From: Eretmocerus hayati
Lineage: Eukaryota > Arthropoda > Insecta > Hymenoptera > Aphelinidae
DNA length: 64,000 nucleotides
NCBI GenBank assembly: GCA_029851415.1
Contig: CM056743.1
Coordinates: forward strand, 78,510,186 to 78,574,185
Direction: 5' to 3'
The notes under the pieces are model-generated. The model made no database searches, was not told the DNA's origin, and saw only the letters and a program-made list of their open reading frames with translations. Shown piece after piece: positions 44,209 to 54,587 of this stretch; position 1 is the first letter of the stretch, and every line of letters begins with the position of its first letter. Both the position numbers and the translations under genes were made by a program.

Positions 44209-45359
44209 GGATCCGAAGATTCATCTTTTGGGACTTTGTCCAATTTTTGTTTCTCTTTGGCCTCAACGTTTAACTTGTTCGAAGACCAAGAAGAGTTTTG
44301 TTTTTGTTGGCGATTCTTGTTCGACGCGTCATCGCAGTCAAAATCAGCCAAAATATTGAAAAAAGTAGATTTGGTTCTCTCTGGTTGACATCGGAGGGCA
44401 GCTCTCAATTCCCGATCGAAGTGGAAGCTGAGTTGATTGATAATCTCATCGTCATTTTGCCCCCCGTCAACCTCGAGAGCAATATTGAATAATTCCATGG
44501 CGTACTGAACTCTAGTTAGCTTGCCGTCGGATTTGAATTTTCCAAATTCTAATTTCATTTTAAATTTTCTTCGGATACTCTCGTTCCAAAAATGTTCTCG
44601 AAAGAGACATTCAAAGTCCATAAGAGACTCAATCTCATTTTCATGGAGATTATACCAACTGAGAGCTGTTCCTTCTAAGGATTTTGATAACACAAGATGG
44701 AGTTCTTGGTCATCCAACTCCATGGTCTCAATGTACCGCTGGAGTTCCTTCAGGAATCTCACGGGACGCTCTGTGGCTTCTCCTTTGAAGACAGGAGGTT
44801 TGAGTTTTAATTTTCTCGCAATGGGTTCAGATGACCCAAATGAAGTGCGAGCGAGATCATTGAATTGTTTTTGAAGGGAAGTTTGGGTGATTTTGATCCC
44901 TTCGATGGAATTTTTACATTGATCGATATCCTTTTCAATCTCTTCGCAGCGTTCATTTCGCAAAAGCGAGAGGGTATTTGAAAAGGTATCTTGCATTTCC
45001 TCAGTGAGGTTGATTTTTTCGGAAAGTTTCTTGATCTCATCTTGAAAAGATTTATTTTGGGTACGGAGATTTTCGTTCTCCTTTTGTACTCGGGTTAATT
45101 GTTCGAGTGCCAATCCTAATTTAGAACAAAGGGCCTCATTTTTCTTCTCAAGAGATTTGATTCTTTGATCCAAAATATATTGATCATCATCCAAGATTTT
45201 CAACTCTTCAGTGACAGCCACAGTCCATAAACGCATGTTTTGATCGCGTAGGGGCAGATTTTCAATATTACCGTCGTCTTTTTCGATGCGAGTTAGAGTG
45301 GCACGGGCCGAAATATAGGCTCTGTCCGCACTCGCAATCGATCGACGACTCGAAGACAT
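44193..45359 (-). CDS. gag: Gag polyprotein with coiled coil and Retrotrans_gag domain
   Basis: 388 residues from an ATG at 45359. Residues ~55-135 form a long coiled coil (LDQRIKSLEKKNEALCSKLG, LTRVQKENENLRTQNK). Residues ~185-340 match the Ty3/gypsy-type gag capsid domain: LKPPVFKGEATERPVRFLKE, LVLSKSLEGTALSWYNLHEN, FRE.FW, then a region with FDRELRAALR. The zero frame ends with a Lys/Gln-rich tail and no zinc knuckle. The stop TAG (44195-44193) comes two codons after the GGGAAAC slippery site. Gag would form the particle that packages the RNA. The frame is intact, in line with recent mobility. Confidence 0.9.
   Translation of the reverse strand: MSSSRRSIASADRAYISARATLTRIEKDDGNIENLPLRDQNMRLWTVAVTEELKILDDDQYILDQRIKSLEKKNEALCSKLGLALEQLTRVQKENENLRTQNKSFQDEIKKLSEKINLTEEMQDTFSNTLSLLRNERCEEIEKDIDQCKNSIEGIKITQTSLQKQFNDLARTSFGSSEPIARKLKLKPPVFKGEATERPVRFLKELQRYIETMELDDQELHLVLSKSLEGTALSWYNLHENEIESLMDFECLFREHFWNESIRRKFKMKLEFGKFKSDGKLTRVQYAMELFNIALEVDGGQNDDEIINQLSFHFDRELRAALRCQPERTKSTFFNILADFDCDDASNKNRQQKQNSSWSSNKLNVEAKEKQKLDKVPKDESSDPGNVQ
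44202..44208 (-). promoter_or_regulatory. -1 programmed frameshift slippery heptamer GGGAAAC
   Basis: In the gag frame the sequence is G GGA AAC, the canonical X XXY YYZ form; G GGA AAC is a known retroviral -1 site. It lies two codons before the gag stop, and the -1 frame is open for ~222 codons from here while being closed by a TGA a few codons upstream. The downstream structure was not computed; a short GTGCAGTAGTTGCATC inverted segment follows at once. Confidence 0.75.
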
Positions 45360-46286
45360 TCTGAAGCTGACCCGAACTACAAGCGTGTAGAAGTGGTTGT
45401 CATCCAGAAGGCGTTTTCAAGGTTTCGATTCATTAGAATCGATAATTCTTTATTATCGTAATTTTTCTGTTGCACACTCTTTCTTATGAGCTGTAAGGGA
45501 ATTACTATGCATTGGAGTGATGAGATCTACTCGAAAAAATGCATTTGATTGATGAAAAATTTGGAGTGGCCGGGGATCGAACCCTGTGCTTCCGCGTGGG
45601 AGTCAAATACGCTGGCCACTAAACCAGTGAGGTTGCTGCATGCGAGCGAACTAAACGCGCTCTAGATGAAACTAGTGGGGAGGGGTTATACTCGCATACG
45701 CCGAGCTATGTATATTGGGATTCCCCGAAGCCAAATGAAGAAGTTATTTACCGGAATGGTTAGATATTCATACATAGAGCGATATATGCTTTTTTTGACA
45801 CTATTCGTGCGATGTAAATCACGCACTAATTTCATTTCGTATTCTAAATCACTGCACTTTTGTTCTAAATCATGCACGCGATCCAACAATGCTTTTACGT
45901 TAATTCTCAGGATTTGAATATGACGGCCTTGAGCAGGGGATGTGTTTTCCAAATTTTTTAATCTATCATCGAAATTTGAAATTGCGTCCCACTGCTCGTC
46001 TTGCGCCTCGTTAATATTTTCGAGCTCTTCGCGAATTTATTGGATCGGTATAGTGCAATTTTCACTAAAAAGTACTCCTCGATATTCTGGTATCATTTTT
46101 GAAGAATTATATTCTCAATTTACGATTTTGAAAATTACAACATTGACTGAAAAAACCATAGAGCGTACAAAACGCGCTCATATCATGGTGAATCACTCTA
46201 ATTATTTATTTGAAAAAGTATGAGGGGCACAAATGATGAATAGACCACAATTAATCCACGAATATACGCTTTTTTCACTTATCGAG
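45360..46286 (-). other. Long 5' leader of the gag-only element
   Basis: About 930 nt lie between the primer-binding site and the gag start. It holds an 88-codon frame (45952-45686) with a coiled-coil stretch (NVKALLDRVHDLEQKCSDLE) that could be an upstream ORF or a decayed gag portion, and a tRNA-like segment at 45567-45641. Such a leader could contain packaging signals. Confidence 0.5.
45567..45641 (-). other. tRNA-like sequence in the leader
   Basis: The minus strand reads TTTAGTGGCCAGC, then a 25-nt arm, then GGGTTCGATCCCCGG, matching the A- and B-box regions of a tRNA gene with a CTCCCA loop portion. The anticodon stem does not close with a 7-nt loop and the acceptor stem is poor, so it is a degenerate or tRNA-derived sequence, not a confident tRNA gene. 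Confidence 0.4.
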
Positions 46287-46304
46287 GTCCCTGTCTGGGC
46301 GCCA
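46287..46304 (-). promoter_or_regulatory. Primer-binding site, tRNA-Lys-like
   Basis: Two nucleotides after the 5' LTR the minus strand reads TGGCGCCCAGACAGGGAC. It differs at only two positions from the well-known site complementary to the 3' end of tRNA-Lys. Confidence 0.85.
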
Positions 46305-46306
46305 GA

Positions 46307-47818
46307 TGTAAGGGTACAAATATGGGCTCTGGATCTAGGGAGAGAGCCGGAGCATAATGATTGTAGAGGGATACCTCGATAGAGGTGTGCGTATATTCAT
46401 GCAATAATAATGGGCTTCTAGGATGAACAATTTGTTTTGTTTCTCCATCAAATTTTACCCATCCTTGGGTACTTAGGCCCTTGGACGAAATGAAATATGA
46501 TGAGAGAAACTGTATGACTTTAGAAGGTGAATGGAGTGGGTACTTAGGGCCACTCGCATATCATCCTTAGAAAGTCACCCAACTTTGATATAGCAGATAT
46601 ACACAGATGGGGGTGGTGGGTACTTAGGGCCACCGACCCACCAATCCTAGATATCTGCGTAAAGGTTGGATGAGACGTCTGATTTTTTGTGAGGACGGGT
46701 ACTTAGGGCCATTCCTCCACCCAAATCGCGTCTCTGAGCTGCATCGAGATTCTACAAATTTTGAGTACACATTGAAACTCCAGATATATGGAAATCAAAT
46801 AGCATTCATTCAGAATCTCATATACATGAGCACAGCAATAGCCAAGAGACCAAGCTCGATACAGCTCTGATTTCCAACTGAGCATAAGCCGGCCTAAATG
46901 GCCTGACGAGCCTGTATTTATACCTGGTCTTTTGGCTGTACAATATATCTATATCGTATGGTAGATGAACGAATAGATTATCGATCATTCGAAGAATTAC
47001 TATTTCATTGAAAAAATAATACAAATGGAGAAATCTTGCAAAATCTGAATACAAAACTCGATTCTTCATCTCTAACGGATATGAACTCAGCACCAAATTC
47101 AAATTGACTCATTTTTTATTTATTGCCAGAAACAAAAAGATAAATTCCTAGAACTTTCCAGAAGCACGTGGCTTTTCATCTATCTTGAAAATTCAATGAA
47201 AATCAAAAGAAAAATTGAATTCTTTTCATATCGGGCTATTCTAGTCATCAATGATTGCATTTGGAAAAAAGCTATTTTACTCACAAATACATTTTTCAAC
47301 GTATATTTACAATATTTACAACGAATCTGATTTTGAGTCTATTTTCCTTTAAATGAAGAATTTTGTGATAGATTACACTTTTTCAGAGTATACATGAAAT
47401 GATACATCAAGAAAGTAAAAATAAAAAATCGTTGTTGTTTTTTAACAAGAATATTTAGTTTGCAAAATAAAATAAACAAGCAAAATCAACTTGTTTTAAA
47501 AAGTGTCTATATACATCTTGTAGCTCAGAAAATGAGCTTTATCATAACAAAAGAAAGATTACGATTTCATGAAGTTTCATATAAGAAATTCCTCATAGAA
47601 ATTCATAGAATATTCTTGAGTTTCTATGTATGAGTATATACATATTTACGGCTTAGTGTGTGTCTATTCACCACGCGTGACACTAAAAGAAAAGCAAACA
47701 TCTGCCTTATCGGCTCTAATACGCGCGAAGATTTGAATACTATATACAGCCTTAATAGCACGTGCATTTTAGAGATTGATAAATGAAAAATTAAAATTTT
47801 GGGGTTATGGCACTCACA
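46307..47818 (-). repeat. 5' LTR of the gag-only element
   Basis: 1,512 bp. It matches 41960-43471 without visible difference over the first ~840 bp and with about nine substitutions over the remainder. Confidence 0.9.
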
Positions 47819-49485
47819 GGGTTAGAACAGGCGCTCTGTGTTCCGGGCAGAAAGGTAGATCCCAATGCTCATCATGAATTGATCTGGGGTATTCCAAATC
47901 AACCTCCAATATGTAGCCGATTGGACTATCATCCGCTACAGCATAAATATCTGGATCTTTTTCCTGAATATTTTCTACAAATTTGAGATCGCTTACGGGG
48001 AGGTGCTGAGTCATAGCTCACCCGTAGAGATTCACACAGTCTAGGTATATTGAATAATGTTCTTGTTGAGTTGGATCATAGCCTTCCTTCATGAATGGGT
48101 TGTTGGCCTTGCCATATCTGTTGGCAGTCATGCTGATCCCACCGCGGATACCTGAATCATGGAATCAGGATGTCGAAAGAACGTTGATCATATTTTCGTC
48201 TGTAGATAGTCATAAGTATATCTCACCTTTCTCCACCATATGAAGCATATCAATATCTGTCATCAAATCCAGTTGTACTCCAGTTATTTTGAGAGCATAG
48301 TCCCAACTGAAACCAGGTGTGGTATAATAGTGTGCTGGATCGAGCCCATATGCTACCATACAGTTCGATCGGAAATTTTCATAAACATCTGCCAGCAGTA
48401 GTACATCAGTTTTTAAGTAAATATCTGAATACTCCCCAAGTGTTTGTATGCTGAGTTTTTCCCATACTTCTTGAGCGTGCGCATAATCTTCATCAGTTAT
48501 CGAACATTCATTCAATTTACTATAGAAATCTTGCTTATCTGGTAGCTGTGTCTCGTTCAATTTCTCAAAAGAACTTGTATAGTCGTAAGGATATACTCCT
48601 TCCTTCGTGAGGAGTTTGATTTGATCACCAGTCAGCCCGTCAGCTTGGAAGGTTTTTCTCGTGATGGTATGATGAGGTAGATAGCTGGCCAACTTTTCTA
48701 GAGATGATGACAGGAAACGGAAAGAATCTAAGAATCTGAAGTTGATAACAGTTCCATCAACGTATTTTGTGATATTGATGTAGCGATCTTTGTTCTCTGC
48801 GAGAACTGATACACGCCCTTTCAGAATTTCATCTGAAGCGAGTTCTGAGATAATAAGGTGCGAATCATGATTAGATAATCCGTGGAACAAGGTGGGAATA
48901 TATCTTGAGGACTGATATGAAAGATTGCATCTGGAATGGCTAGCCCCTCTGAAAAGGCCTGGAATTGAATCAAAACTTGATTCTATTACACCATTAATAG
49001 ATAAATACAGAAAAATGGAGTGGAGCGTTACCTGTCAAATGACAATGATCGCGAACCCTTTTGTCTGCTTGTGTAAAGGCTTTTTGACAAATGTGACATT
49101 TTTTAGCCAATTCAAAGTCTCTTTCATCTTCGTCCGTAGAAATCATGGGCTTAGGATTCTTATAGAGTGTATCCAACTCAAAAGCTATCTTCTTGAACTC
49201 TTTCACGAACCATTGGGCTGGTGTTAATATCCCTAAACGATCATCATGCTCCACTTCTTGCCGATAGCTCTTATAATATAATTTTGAATCTCTATACTTT
49301 CTTCTTCATCGATATAATAATCTTGAATGAGTAATAGATTCACGTGCTTGTTTTTGTGTGAATTAGTCAAATGAGCTGTACAGACTGAGTAAGAGTTGTT
49401 CCGTTTCTTTAGTAAGAAAACATTGACCGACACATCATTCTGTTTCTCAAACTTCCGCACTTGCTTGAGTGTTACTGGGAAATCG
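47819..49485 (-). pseudogene. Type-B DNA polymerase relic (Polinton-like, with HNH/DHCHLTG segment)
   Basis: The fragments are in order on the minus strand. 49485-49255 encodes the N-terminal motif KFEKQNDVSVNVF and HVNLLLI. 49254-48994 encodes CHICQKAF and VRDHCHLTG, a recombination-endonuclease-VII-like zinc motif. After an intron, GASHSRCNLSYQSS precedes FHGLSNHDSH. 48890-48227 runs through FRFLDSFRFLSSSLEKLASY and YYTTPGFSWDYALK. A 75-bp intron (48226-48152) then leads to RGGISMTANRYGKANNP and the polymerase motif DCVNLYG. A TGA (48020-48018) replaces the Trp that usually follows. About 100 residues with the first exonuclease motif are missing between the first two blocks, and the palm motif B/C half is absent. 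Protein-primed PolB replicates Polintons and related viruses; this copy is dead. Confidence 0.88.
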
Positions 49486-49498
49486 ATACCTCGGACCT

Positions 49499-49611
49499 CT
49501 CGTCAGCTGTCGAGGCTGTACTGATGCGAGAGAAACGAGAACCGAGATTTGACGACGACGGCAAAAGCTAGTTCGCGAGCATGCGCGTTGCGCCAAGAAC
49601 ATATATATATG
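49499..49611 (-). repeat. Truncated copia LTR
   Basis: It differs at about four positions from the outer end of the LTR at 57668-57940 and ends at the same AAGAACA, followed by TATAT. The rest of the LTR is missing where PolB sequence begins. Confidence 0.75.
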
Positions 49612-50527
49612 AGAGTTTCCACGGAACTTTTAACTTTTGTAATACTGCAGTGTTCCAGGAGTATTTTGAACTATTCGTAGTGCGCAGGAGTGGCATTTCA
49701 TGGTATTTGGCATCGTTCGATATGAGCTACATTCTTTCTTGTTGGAACGCATCCTGATTTGTCGATAGCAGACCGCAAAAGATGATTTCTGGGTAGTTCA
49801 CAAACGTACCAACAAGATTTTTTGAATTGATAAGGCTGTAACTAAAATACCTATGTCTCAACTACTTCGGTGGAATGATATATCCATCTACTAATCTCAT
49901 ATTTTGAGAAAAGCTTTGATTCAGAGGTGTGCGCTGATTTGGCTATGATATTAGCTCTCATTCATTGATGTAACCGAGTTTTGTGGGAAAACTTTCTTTT
50001 GCTATTGTTTACGAAATTATTGAAATACCTTGTGCAAAACGGGGAATTTAGCAATGAGTTTTCGAAGTTAAAAAGAAGACGAATCGAATCCCGTTTGGTT
50101 TGTGAGTGTGCGTTGATCCGGACAAATTTTATGAAGCTTCAAAGCTCATAAAGTTATCGTGCCACTGGCTCTCGAAACGGTCATTTTTTGATGGCATACT
50201 CAGGAAACGTAAAGCACAGGATTGGAATGTTGTGCTCTTTTTTCTTCATCACAGAAGGGATATAACCGCACTGTTCTGAGTTGCAATTGTCGATCGGTAT
50301 TTCTGTGAGAAGCTGAGGAGAAACATTTGAATCCGGATGGTGAGCTGAATAAGCCTTTAAATGTGATGTTATCGCGATTTTTTTGATTTTCACACAGTAT
50401 ACGGCTAAAATATGAACAAAATAACTCCACAGTGTATTCTAGAAATTGAAATGAGACTCATAGCTCTTGATTCGATTTTGGAAATTTACCTCGAATTTCG
50501 GAGAAATCGAGGATGAAATTTATCTAA
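49612..50527. other. Non-coding stretch
   Basis: No gene recognised. GAGAGTTTCCACGGAAC near 49620 recurs inverted at 53145-53175, on the far side of the Harbinger-like element, which may mark a shared larger repeat. Confidence 0.35.
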
Positions 50528-52891
50528 AGGCGAGGCCGTAGTCCGCGGCCATCTTGAAAAAGCTAGGGAGATTGACCCGAATCCGTTCTGTGAATATCTC
50601 GAGTTTTACTTAACCAAATCTCTTCATATTTTGTATGCGTCAACAAAATGCATGTGAAAATTGCGCTATGGAGCGAAATCCCACAAAAAAGACGCAAAAA
50701 CTTTCATGATAAGCGCTGTACAGACATGTTCAGATGTCGTCTGCTCCTGTGGTAAGGTATGCTGTTATACTTCATTCTATAATTTTGTGATCAGCTCGTT
50801 TTTTTTCGCTTCCACTCCATAGCGCAATTTTCTCAAGTTTGTAGATAATAGTAAGACCCTTACTTGTTGATAATTCCCTATGAAACTTGAGATAAATCCA
50901 GAACGGCGATAAGTTATATGATGACAACCATAATTTTCCGTTTCTTCAAAGTGGTCAGACTGATCAGGGAGCGCGAGAAAACCGACTGCTTCGATCATGC
51001 ACGTTCCCGTGTGTTGTCATCGCGGATGTAAGACTTGTAAGCCGTGACTTCTCGGTGGAAAGCGACGGCCCAGCTGATGATTTATATGTCATCATCGACC
51101 GGACCCGGGTCCTTTGTCGCGCGAGATTTCTGCGATCAGGCATGGTGGTGAATCTGATAACCGTCCGCTGCGACATGCATCTTCTTGCATCTATTGGCAG
51201 AAAGCTCAGTGCAACATCAAATTTGCAAATTTGCATGCACGAGCCCTTAAACAAATACAGGATGTAAGTGTTTTGTTTGGACCTCTAATTCAGTTCTGAT
51301 CATTTTGATGATTCTAATCAAGGTTTCAGTTTCAATACCCTAGAATACTTGGTGAAAATAACGTATCCGGTTCATTGTAAGAGATAACGTCAGTCTTGGA
51401 ATATTGAATTGGAGTTCAAATCATGTCTGCTAGGATCCCTGCATTTTAGAAGGATGAATTCAAGTTCAGTCATCTGAATCCGTTGGGAATTACTTGAGTT
51501 CTAAAGGTTTTGTAAACGAAAGTTAGACAGTTAGTTTACGAATTTTGTTGTACTCAAGGAGTATTGAATAAATACAGAATGTAACTGTTCTGTTTGGGCC
51601 TCAAAACCATTTCTGATCATTCAGGTTTTTCTATTCAAAGTTCTAGTTCCAATATCTTAGGATACTTGGTCAAAATGGCGTATCAGGGACATTTTCAGAG
51701 ATAAAGTCAATCATGGAATATTGAATTGGAGTTTAAATCATGTCTGCTGAGATCCCTGTATTTCAGAGGGATGATTTCATGTTCAGTTATCTGAATCCGT
51801 TGAAACTTGGTTGAGTTATAGAGATTTTGTGATCAACATTTAGAAGGTTATATTGCAAATTTTATTGTCCTCAAGATGTATCGATGAAATACAGAGTGAA
51901 ATTGTTCTGTATGGGCCTCCAAACCATTTCTCATCATTCAGGTTCTTCTATTCAAAGTTCCAGTTCCAATATCTTAGGATACTTGGTTAAAATGGCGTAT
52001 CCGGGTCATTTTCAGAAATAAAGTCAATCTTGGAATATTGAATTGGAGTTTACATCATGTCTGCTGAGATTCCTGTATTTCAGAGGGATGATTCCATGTT
52101 CAGTTATCTGAATCCGTTGAAATTTGGTTGAGTTCTGGAGGTTTTGTGAAATAATGTTAGAAAGTCAGTCTGTGAATTTCATTGTACTCAAGATGTATTG
52201 AACAAATACTGAGTGTAACTGTTCTGTTTGGGCCTCTGAATCAGTTCTGGTTATTCTAATGATTCTAGTCAATGTTCCAGTTTCAATATCCTAGAATACT
52301 TGGTCAAAATGACGCATACGGGTCATTTTCAGAGATAAAGTCAGTCTTGGAATATTGAATTGGAGTTCAAAGCATGCCCGCTAAGATTCTTGTATTCCAG
52401 AGGGATGATCCCATGTCCAAATTTTGGGATCAGTTGAGAATTGATGAATTTGTATTTTCTGGAGTATTCCTAAAATTGGAATTTGGGGTCTCTGATAATA
52501 CTAATTTTCCAAGAGTTCATGTATTCATTCAATTTTAATCATCAAGTCAACTGAATCACATCTGTGGTTTCCAAGTATAGAAACACATTATTACCAAAGG
52601 CCCCTAATGTATGTGAGAGGGGCACAATGTCAAGACCTCTGATAATATCAGTATGCGAGAGGGGTACAATATATCTATATACATAAGGTCTATATGTATC
52701 CACTTTTGTAAACAGTGTTGTTGGATGTGTGTGTTCACACACACATATACATCAACAATCATGTTTACAAAGGTTAGAGTGTGCGGGTGGCGACACACTT
52801 GCTGTCGCTGATCATCACTTTGGTGATCGCAGGGGTGCCACCATAAGTTACTAGGGCTGATCCGATATAGCGGCAGACTACGGCCTCGCCT
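50528..52891. mobile_element. 2.36-kb Harbinger-like non-autonomous element
   Basis: Both ends read AGGCGAGGCCGTAGTC inward (50528 and the complement ending at 52891) and are flanked by TAA (50525-50527 and 52892-52894). A 3-bp TAA/TTA duplication is typical of PIF/Harbinger elements. The interior has no transposase and contains a 310-bp tandem array. Confidence 0.75.
51270..52490. repeat. ~310-bp tandem repeat, four copies, inside the Harbinger-like element
   Basis: The phrases GTAASTGTTCTGTTTGGGCCTC, ATACTTGGTCAAAATGRCGTAT and GGAATATTGAATTGGAGTT recur at a spacing of about 310 bp. The middle copies are most alike. Confidence 0.85.
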
Positions 52892-53445
52892 TAAAGTCAA
52901 GTCAGGCAAAATATAATCCATATCGATCGTCTAGACAATGTTTTGAATCGAATCTATCCGATGGAAGTTGATTCACGAATGTTCCAAGTGTGTAATTCCG
53001 TACATGTCGTTCTGAACCAGATACCTCGGCTTGGAAGAGAGTGGCACCACTTTTTTCACATGTTTTCGAGGTCTAAGTATCACATGAAACCCATTTCAAA
53101 TGTGTGCGATGAGAAAATTTTTTTTTTATTTCAGAGGGTCAATAGTCAAAAGTTCCATGGAAACTCTCATATATATACATTTATTATATGTAAACGTGAA
53201 TCGAATATTATAACATCCTGGCCCAATTCAAAGTTTAACAATCATCAAAAATCACTAAATGTATCATCTCAAAATAAACCGAAAAATCAACTAAAGAATC
53301 TAGAATCATTAAATCGCAAAATATCAAAAATTACCAATTCTTATTCTCACAATCGATCAGAGTTTGCTGAAGGCAAAAAATACAATTCAAGTGAATAACA
53401 AAAATAGCCACGGTCACTGCTCTCTACATCAGAAAATCACAATTA
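52892..53445. other. Non-coding stretch beside the copia 3' end
   Basis: No complete 3' LTR of the copia element is found here. The frame 52943-53398 is low-complexity and not called. Confidence 0.4.
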
Positions 53446-54567
53446 TCACTTAAGATTAATGCACTTCAGGAAAAAGTCCAGTTTTGGAAATGCCGTCACT
53501 TTAGTGAGGCAATCTGCTAGCATTTCTTCTGATGGCACATGATTTAGACTAATCATCTTGGCTTCTATATTCTCCTTCACAAAGTGATGCTGAATATCAA
53601 TGTGTTTTGTACGTGGACTGTAGTTGGCATTTTTTACTAAGCTTATGGTGGACTTGTTGTCGCATTTGATTTCTATTGGACTTTCAACTTGAATAAGTAG
53701 CTCTTTCGACAAGTTTCCCAACCACATAGCCTCTTGAGTGACATTGGCTAGAGCATAATGTTCAGCTTCTGTTGTTGACCTTGCTGTTTTATCTTGTTTT
53801 TTACATCTCCAGGATATTGCTCTATCTTGTAGTACGAAGACATATCCTGACGTTGACTTAGTGGTTTGCTTATCATTGGCATAACTTGAATCACAATAAC
53901 CAACTATCTGAGAATTTCCATCAAGCGAATAGGTCAGTCTCAGATTTTTGGTCCCTTTTAGATATCTGAGCACCCTTTTGAGAGCGTTTCAGTGCTTAGT
54001 TTGGTAATTGTTGTTGAACCTGCTAAGAAGACTAACTGCAACAGATAAATCAAGTCTCGTTGTCTGACACAGGTATTGAATTGCACCCAAGCAATTTCTG
54101 TGAGGAAGCTTTTTCAAATATTCTAATTCTTCTTGAATAATTAAGGGGTTAAGGGAGAAATCATATCCTATCTCTATTGGGGTAGTAACACTATTACAAT
54201 CTGCTATTTTGTAAGTTTCTAGAATTTTAGAGACAGAATGACTTTGATCTAATTGTGCAATACCTTGTTCCAAATCAATGGTTGTGTTGATGCCTAGAAA
54301 TTTCTGAATTGGACCTAAATTTTTGACAGGGAATTCATTTTCCAAAAGAGTCTTGAATTCATCAATTGATAACTGATTGTTCGAAAAGACTGGAATGTCA
54401 TCAACGAATATGGCTACTATCAAAATTTTTGATCTAGTCTTACGATAGAAAATACATCTATCATAATCTGACTGTTTTAGATTCATTTTCTTGAGTTTTT
54501 CATCAAACTTCTTGTTCCATGTTCTAGCACCTTGCTCTGTTCCATGGAGAGCTTTGTGTAACCTCAA
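53446..54567 (-). pseudogene. pol: Copia RT C-terminal part and RNase H
   Basis: 54567-53989 encodes RLHKALHGTEQGARTWNKKF and the catalytic box VAIFVDDIPVFSNN, then PVKNLGPIQKFLGI. A stop at 53989-53991 stands where Trp is usual (before ALKRVLRYLKGT). The sequence continues with the RNase H domain to 53446: VGYCDSSYANDKQTTKSTSG, ISWRCKKQDKTARSTTEAEH, VKNANYSPRTKHIDIQHHFV. Apart from that nonsense codon the domain is complete. It follows a frameshift at ~54570-54600. Confidence 0.9.
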
Positions 54568-54587
54568 AGCTTCATCTCCAGATCCTT

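Larger units (their letters stand above)
41960..47818 (-). mobile_element. 5.86-kb gag-only LTR retrotransposon with -1 frameshift ORF
   Basis: Two 1,512-bp LTRs (41960-43471 and 46307-47818), TG...CA, flank a 2.8-kb interior. GGGT precedes the left end (41956-41959) and follows the right end (47819-47822), a 4-bp target duplication. On the minus strand the order is LTR, primer-binding site (46304-46287), a ~930-nt leader, gag (45359-44193), a slippery heptamer (44208-44202), a second frame to 43540, a polypurine tract (43482-43474) and the LTR. No protease, RT, RNase H or integrase signature exists, so it depends on enzymes supplied by other elements. The LTRs differ at about nine positions that I could see, all in the distal half, so insertion was recent. 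It sits at the end of a PolB relic. Confidence 0.92.

Noticed and set aside
44205..44240. CCCAAAA as the frameshift site in gag
   Set aside because: It also fits X XXY YYZ in the gag frame, but the -1 frame meets a TGA immediately after it. GGGAAAC, just downstream, leads into the long open frame.
45567..45641. A functional tRNA gene
   Set aside because: The anticodon stem does not close around a 7-nt loop and the acceptor stem is poorly paired.
47819..49485. A functional DNA polymerase gene
   Set aside because: The first exonuclease motif and the catalytic palm half are missing, and a stop codon follows the DCVNLYG motif.
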